A stretch of 64,000 bases of DNA. Source: Paraescarpia echinospica (Eukaryota; Annelida; Polychaeta; Sabellida; Siboglinidae). The translations under genes were made by a program, and so were the position numbers. A model generated the notes under the pieces. It was not told the DNA's origin. It did no database searches and worked only from the letters and a program-made list of their open reading frames with translations. The stretch covers positions 71,344,003 through 71,408,002 of the forward strand of contig CM034533.1 in NCBI GenBank assembly GCA_020002185.1, read 5' to 3'. The number at the start of each line of letters is the position of its first letter. Position 1 is the stretch's first letter. Positions 58,501-64,000 of the stretch are shown here, in pieces.

Positions 58501-58640
58501 GTTGCGCACAAGTTCAACAAGTGACAGTACACGCAGGAGAGAACCACAGGAGAAAGCTATACGCAGGAGAGAACCACAGGAGAAAGCTATACGCAGATAT
58601 CCGGAGAGATTAGAAGCTGTTAGACAGAGATATATCTAAT
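55523..58640 (+). mobile_element. Ty3/Gypsy retrotransposon, internal region, decayed
   Basis: A primer-binding-site-like TGGTGTCATAAGTG lies at 55523, right after a possible LTR end (ACA). Protease, RT, RNase H and integrase follow in Gypsy order. There is no room for gag between the PBS and the protease, so gag has been deleted. No pair of LTRs could be matched; the presumed 5' LTR would lie just left of 55523. The many frame breaks show it is an old, dead copy. Confidence 0.88.
55676..58640 (+). pseudogene. Gypsy pol polyprotein, broken
   Basis: In order: aspartic protease LKLDTGTDTNII (DTG near 55780); a pre-RT linker; RT with LRICIDPKDLNKAIKREHF, YFSKLDATVGFRQIKLDE and active site YTDD (near 56502); YLGEVV; RNase H with SVDA-like SSDASKYGIGASLL and YAQIEKEQLGVVYACERFHS; integrase with CDVCQKSR, a DIFYF..YLLTIDYFSHY core and, near 58130, NGKSPAELFLGRKL. 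Stops and frameshifts occur near 55808, 55890, 56130, 56400, 56495, 57232 and 58105. A 30-bp unit near the 3' end (58534-58593) is duplicated in tandem. Confidence 0.88.
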
Positions 58641-59406
58641 ATTGTGTATAGATTTTGCCTTTTTGCTTTAAATTTCATTTTGAGCGTCGCAATGATTAGC
58701 GAAGTGAATATTTTAAAGCTGTTAACAATTCTTCCCACGCGTGTCTATCAATTACTGAATTAATTATGAAGGTATGGAATAAATACCCTTTATAGAGTGT
58801 ACATGTAACTAGAGTGTGTTGCTTCAATGCGTTTGCTCGGAGTGTGTTTCAGCTTAGGCTACTGGACCACGTTATCTATAGGTACAGCAAACGGTCATAG
58901 TTTTGTATTAGAAATGTTCCAGAGTGAGACCGGAGTGTGAGATTTCCCAGTTTGTTTGTATGTCTGTACGCACACGATCTATTCCTCTAAATAAAACAAC
59001 TCGCATCAGGAGCAAATAACCAAACAGGTGCAAACAGCACAACAAGACGCTATTGGATTAATCACGCAATAGGGCAATAACAACAATGCATCTATAGTTG
59101 TTTTGTTGACTGCGCCGACACGTAGATTGAAAGGCCAGCCACACGGGATATGCTAAGTCCGCGCCTAGGCCACGGGCGGTGTCACGCGACTCGAGCACGC
59201 CACGTACAGCGCATCCTGTCACAGCTTGCCGGCCACCGTGGATAATGCCTTAAAAGGTGGACGCCGAATCGATAGACGGCGATGATCCGGTTCGTGCGGT
59301 GCATTCACTGTGTTGTAAACAAACAACACATCGATTACGCAGATAAGATGCACTGCGGGGACGCGGGGACACGGGCAGTGGGCGTCAACAGCAAAAAGCA
59401 CGTAAC
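58641..59406. other. Non-coding, GC-rich towards the right
   Basis: CpG-containing sequence from about 59110. No exon or promoter could be fixed. Confidence 0.4.
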
Positions 59407-59778
59407 CTGTTCCTCTTTGCTGGCGTACTGCGGCTGCCATCGACGTCTTTGTCGGCAACTTTCTCGTCCGGGTCTGCCTGCATCCGACACGTTGCTACTT
59501 GAACTTCTGGTACTTTTAGATGTGCTGCCATCAGATAGTGTCTCCTTTGTGGTTTGTTTAGACAGAAACCCATCCTGCGACACAGCGCTTCCATCTGGCA
59601 GCGTATGACCTTCGACGTTTGTTAGAGTTCCGCTCGACTGTGTCGGCGCGTCAGTGGGTGGAGATTGCACATCGACGGGTTCCCTCTGATGAGTGGCACC
59701 CTGCAGCGAGGCCGGGAGTACCCTTGTATTCGCCGCGTAGTTGAACTCCATTCCGTCCAACTTCGAGTGTTGAACCGC
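59407..59778 (-). CDS. Possible Ser/Thr-rich exon, perhaps upstream exon of the calpain-like gene
   Basis: On the minus strand an acceptor (GTCGTTGTGCAG) is followed by 124 open codons to GTTACG. The peptide starts AVQHSKLDGMEFNYAANTRV, is rich in Ser, Thr and Gln, and ends RRRWQPQYASKEEQ. It is phase 0-0. The calpain exon at 48890 also starts in phase 0, on the same strand, and begins with similar low-complexity sequence (AGQSFENSLVDK). The two could be spliced across a 10.5-kb intron that holds the Gypsy element. No domain is recognised, so this is inference. Confidence 0.4.
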
Positions 59779-61235
59779 CTGCACAACGACACAGTTATTG
59801 GCAACGAGTATTATTTATCGGCTGCGTGTATTATTCACACTGCGGGTGTAATCGATAAGCACAAGTCATTAGCGTTAATTCCCACAAGTATTCAATTAAT
59901 CGCTTCCAAGAACACAGGCAACGATGTTGTGGATATCGCAGAATCAAAGTTTGAATAAGTCATCCCTCCATCGTATCAAAGGCTACACAACATCTATCGT
60001 GGAATTATTGTAAGGGTGACCTTAAAAATATACCGTCGTTTACGGAAAGTTAAAAAATCTACACGAATTCTTAGATTTAGGAACCCACTTAAATACAATA
60101 CCATTTGCTTAATATAGACTAACTGGTGTTACCCGAAGCACTATCCTATTGTAATTGGTTGTTATCGTTAAGACTGTATTTTCAATAACGGCTTTTTGGA
60201 CTTAATATTCTACTATCGACAGTGTATGAATAAATGTTGTGGTTCTCCAGCCTTATCAAAACAAAATCTTTAAGACTGAAGATTTAGAACTATATTGTGC
60301 ATAACAGTATGGTCGTAATTATAGTTACTTAAATAGCAGAATGAATAGCTTTTTATTTCCCAAAGTTGATCAGTATTGCTATACATAGCACTTGGAGGAG
60401 AAGCGTCACTAAAGAAAATTAAGTCAACGTGTCTTAGCAGGTCAAAGGTCTACGTTGTAACAACACATACAGTTCTCTTGATCCTGGTTCAATGGCACAA
60501 AAAGCATTGAACTACACTCATTGATTCTACATGTTTAGACAGATTATCCATATGCTTCATTGAACTTGCCTTTTGTTGTATTCCGTACTAATGACTTCAG
60601 TGGAGAATCCGATTCGTTGACACAATGCTTGACCTGAAACATGAACACCAAATGTTATATTGCGACACTTTTATTATTGATTTAATAATTAATTATACAA
60701 AATCTATTCGAAAATACGATACTGTCCTATGAAGTCTGCACATGTCAAGTCGTATTTTGTCAACAAGAATAACTCTTGTATAATTGTATGTACTCAGGCT
60801 TATCTTAATTAGCAAGCAAATTGATAATTTTTAGTTACATTTATTACAAACAAAATGTGAATAAATAATATGTCAGGCATACAACAGCAGATATAATGCT
60901 TATACCTCATTAGCAAATGCTGATATTAACAAATGCATTAGTTACACGACTCACCGACAAAGTTAAATGTATGTAAATACATATTATTATACAGGACATG
61001 AGCCAGGACTCAAAACACATTATTAGTTTGTGTCATCAGTAAATATTTTCGGGGAATAAATATGATTGGTTGTTTGATTATATGACTGGCTGATTCACTA
61101 ATTGATTGACAAACATGCAGTCAAAGTCTTGAGTTAATGGGATTCACACTGATGGTGTGATACATCTTTATTTCAATAAAATTATTACACTTTCAATATA
61201 AATATGCATGTCTGTCTGCTTTGGATCTGATCTGC
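59779..61235. other. AT-rich non-coding, nothing recognised
   Basis: No supported gene or repeat. Confidence 0.45.
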
Positions 61236-61573
61236 CTGAAACAAAGTCTGGGATGTCCTCTGGTATGGCCTACTCTAAATAGAGATATGTTATTTATAGA
61301 GATCAGTGGGCATAGCCTACACAAAATGTATGTGCACAGTGTCAATGGATCTGGTCAGCCCCCTACAAAATGCTGGGATTTTCTGGAGTCTTGACTGCCC
61401 CAAGCCAAGGCCATGACAAGACTCCAGAAGATCCCAGCATTTTGTAGGGGGCTGACCACTCCCAATGACACTGTGCACATACATTTTCATAGCCTATACC
61501 CACTGATCTCTATAAATAACATATCTCTATTTAGAGTAGGCCATATCCAACGACATCCCAAATTTTGTTTCGG
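61236..61573. mobile_element. Large palindrome, about 158-bp arms
   Basis: The left arm 61236-61393 and right arm 61417-61573 are near-perfect inverted repeats around a 23-base centre (GACTGCCCCAAGCC...). Outermost pairs are CTGAAACAAAG with TTTTGTTTCGG. A sequence like the centre (GACTGCCCCAAGCCAATGCC) occurs again just outside the right arm at 61606. This is the form of a foldback/MITE hairpin. Confidence 0.85.
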
Positions 61574-63810
61574 GGAATTTTACTGGCAATTTGATAATTT
61601 GACAGACTGCCCCAAGCCAATGCCAAGACAAGTTATACACTAACTACTGCAGCATGGCTGCCACGCAGGACAGATGTCCTGAGTCTACAGTATTAAGTTT
61701 GGAATGGCACTATGCCATCAAGAACACATTACTCTAAAATAGTTGTTGCGATTTTTGGCTTTTGTGACTAACCCTAAAGTAAGGACAAAGATATAGACTC
61801 GTAGCATATGCTACAGTAACCTGACAGTGTCAGTGGCATATTAGTTTTACTTTAGCTAGTTTTAGATAATACGGGCCAGTACTCATTAGGCTGGAAGAGG
61901 GAGTGCGACGTGTGTGCGTTCGCACCCCCGCTGACAAAAAACTTGAGACTCGGGCAAAAATTCACCAATAATACGCCCCTCGACGCCGCGAAATGTCTCC
62001 AACGCAGTCCCCCCCGCCGCCGTCTTCCGAAGTCATGTCCGACACTGCTCCAGTACAGAGTACAGTACTGCCACTGAGTGACACCGGCGACAGCAGCTGA
62101 GCCTGAGAGGCTCAAGCTGAAATCTATATTCTAATGGATGTTTGTGTAAATTATGGGAAATGTTCAATCACATCCCGAAAATGCATATCCACCAAACAAC
62201 CACGCAACGAACCTGTAATAGCGACATTAATATGACTGACCAACACACATTTAGAACAAGAAATGTTTATAAATTGCTCACTGCCCACTGGGAATCTTCT
62301 GACGCCACTTCGTTGCAACCATTTACTGTTTTTACCTTTTTCGAAACTCTGGTAATGTTTTAATTATCCACCAGGTTTGAGCAACAATAATATTCGCCCT
62401 CTAGGGGATTAATTATTACTAATTTACTGGCAGGATCGTTTATGCTAATCAAGGAATCACCATGTTTGCACTGCAATCATTTAGGCTTCTATGCCTATGG
62501 CGTCATAGTGTTTTCATAATGGTCCACAAAATCAGACAGGTGTTACTGGTAGATTAAACAATGCATATGTGTAGGCATATATATGCTAAACGTATCTAGA
62601 CGCCATAGCCACGCGGAATTATCTAAAATTCCTAAAAATAAATGTTGGCCAAATATCAGACAAATAATAGGCCCAAGAATAATAATAGCAACATTCATTA
62701 CAACAGTAGCGCCCATTACAATAACAATAAGAACCCCCAAAGAACATCCTACTTGATATGACCAACAAGACGCACGCACGGATGCAAGCACCATAATATT
62801 ATAGTTACTATTGAATGTTCAATAAGTATATGACCACATTACACCACAATGTTTTGTAGTTTGAAGTTATTGCCCATTTAATTTCGTAAGCCTGAATACT
62901 TTCTTTGTTACATAAAATAATGTATCCTCTTTAATGGGTATCTTTTATAAACATTGCATTAAAGAATTGTGTGTGCATCACAATTTTAACTTCTCATCGC
63001 TCCTATTTTGGGGACAACCGCCCATTGTTCTTCTTTTTATATTTGATAACCACCGTCATTTGGTTACAGATTTTGGCAGGTCATCTTTGGCAGCAGGAAA
63101 GCGAAAAGAAAATTAATATAGTAGTGCGATTTAATGGGGTAAGGGTTATAGAAAGGGAGGGAAATGGATGGGAGAGACACTCGAAATGTACAGAAAAACA
63201 CAGTGATCTAGATTGTCAGATAACTGCATTTACATGTCGGTAGTCTTTCTACAAAGACTAGTTATGAATTATTTAGTGGACTTAATTCTCTCAGGCGTAC
63301 CAGTAAAAACGCCTACGCAAAATGTATGTTCGCGCGCGAACGCCCCTAGCGAGCAACTGTACTAGCAATGATTGCAGTACATCAGTTGTTACACCAGGTG
63401 CCGCTCTTTCCAAAAGGGGTACGCAGCAAATTTGGTTTATTACAATTGCATGTGCGAAGTTTTATGCAGCATCACGAAGCTGAATGACACAGTCTGTGGC
63501 TTAGTTATCATATCTACAATCTCCGGTGATTATTCGTGTTTTTGTGATTGTGTAATGTTGTTCCAATCCGGGAAACTACGTGTATCACGTGATACAAATA
63601 GTGGGTTGTTGTGGAGAATTCGCCATTTTGGAAAGTGTATCACCGTGCTAAGTTCCGCCGAAGAAAATGTAGATATTGTGCATTTTCAAGGATGGTAAAC
63701 ATTGTCAGTTTACGTGTGAAACAGCATCTGGTCAACTCCAAACTGGTCGTAGGCTGTTAACAGTGCTGTAGTGATTGGAACGATTTATTTGATATTGCCG
63801 AAATTGGTTG
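61574..63810. other. Non-coding, possible 5' flank of the last gene
   Basis: No exon recognised. CpG clusters occur at 61915-62100 and 63325-63360; the latter is about 450 bases before the next start codon and could be promoter-associated. Confidence 0.4.
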
Positions 63811-64000
63811 ATGGCTGGCACTGTGGCCAAAATAGTTTACCCCAACAACGTCCTCAGTGATGGTTCATACACCCATACTGGAAGTAAAAACGCCCCCATT
63901 CTAAGGAATATGGAAGAAGATGACGTGCTCAATTACCTGAACGACAAAAACCCTGAAAAACGGACCCATATTTTGGAGACCTTGCGCGCTGTAATCCGCA
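63811..64000 (+). CDS. First coding exon of an unrecognised gene, cut by window end
   Basis: An ATG at 63811 (context GGTTGATGG) opens 63 codons with no stop before the window ends. The peptide starts MAGTVAKIVYPNNVLSDGSY, then has an acidic/charged stretch, NMEEDDVLNYLNDKNPEKRT, followed by HILETLRAVIR. The last part looks like an amphipathic helix of the kind found in HEAT-type helical repeats. Codon use is even and the region upstream has many stops, so the start is credible. I do not recognise the protein. Confidence 0.6.
   Translation, partial: MAGTVAKIVYPNNVLSDGSYTHTGSKNAPILRNMEEDDVLNYLNDKNPEKRTHILETLRAVIR

Noticed and set aside
61852..62115. GC-rich minus-strand frame
   Set aside because: No splice sites, no family resemblance and one short frame only; composition explains it.

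Overview
The window is eukaryotic nuclear DNA from an invertebrate animal. Short exons with GT..AG borders lie far apart among retrotransposons, DNA transposons, a tRNA-derived SINE, microsatellites and long minisatellites. The protein families (DDX54-type helicase, IP3-receptor-like channel, EGF-like module, calpain) and the CR1, RTE and Gypsy mix fit a marine bilaterian such as a lancelet or mollusc. The sequence does not fix the species. No bacterial-style operon, CRISPR array or rRNA was seen.

Layout. 0-9 kb: a DDX54-like exon (2132), two truncated CR1 copies, a local direct repeat, a (CT)n tract, a cysteine-rich exon (6713), a second partial copy of the DDX54-like exon (6878) and a hAT remnant. 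9-14 kb: three more DDX54-like exons, the last directly preceded by about 3.5 kb of a 56-bp minisatellite. 14-20 kb: a MITE, a degenerate EGF exon, a SINE and a broken RTE element on the minus strand. 20-34 kb: seven phase-compatible exons of an IP3-receptor-like gene on the plus strand, with 68-, 51- and 35-bp tandem arrays, CATTGG-rich MITEs and a CR1 copy in its introns. 34-39 kb: a nearly complete CR1-like element with a PHD/esterase ORF1 and an intact endonuclease/reverse transcriptase ORF2. 39-46 kb: a pair of inverted 455-bp MITEs, a foldback element and another CR1 copy. 46-60 kb: an RTE fragment, a minus-strand calpain exon with an in-frame stop, a transposase-like fragment, a decayed Gypsy element and a second minus-strand exon that could belong to the calpain gene. 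60-64 kb: a 158-bp-arm palindrome and, at the very end, the first exon of an unrecognised plus-strand gene.

The most unusual signals are these. (1) In the CR1-like element ORF1 ends in T TTA AAC TAG, a canonical -1 frameshift heptamer, and ORF2 lies in the -1 frame with no AUG before a catalytic endonuclease residue; this suggests ORF2 is made by programmed frameshifting. (2) The 35-bp minisatellite unit is exactly the last 16 exonic and first 19 intronic bases of an IP3-receptor-like exon, so the 5' splice site has been amplified about 70 times. (3) A 56-bp minisatellite runs up to a 3' splice site of the DDX54-like gene and carries an acceptor-like sequence in each unit. Several host exons are damaged (helicase motif I and Ia changes, in-frame stops, frameshifts, a lost EGF cysteine), so much of the region looks like decaying gene copies.
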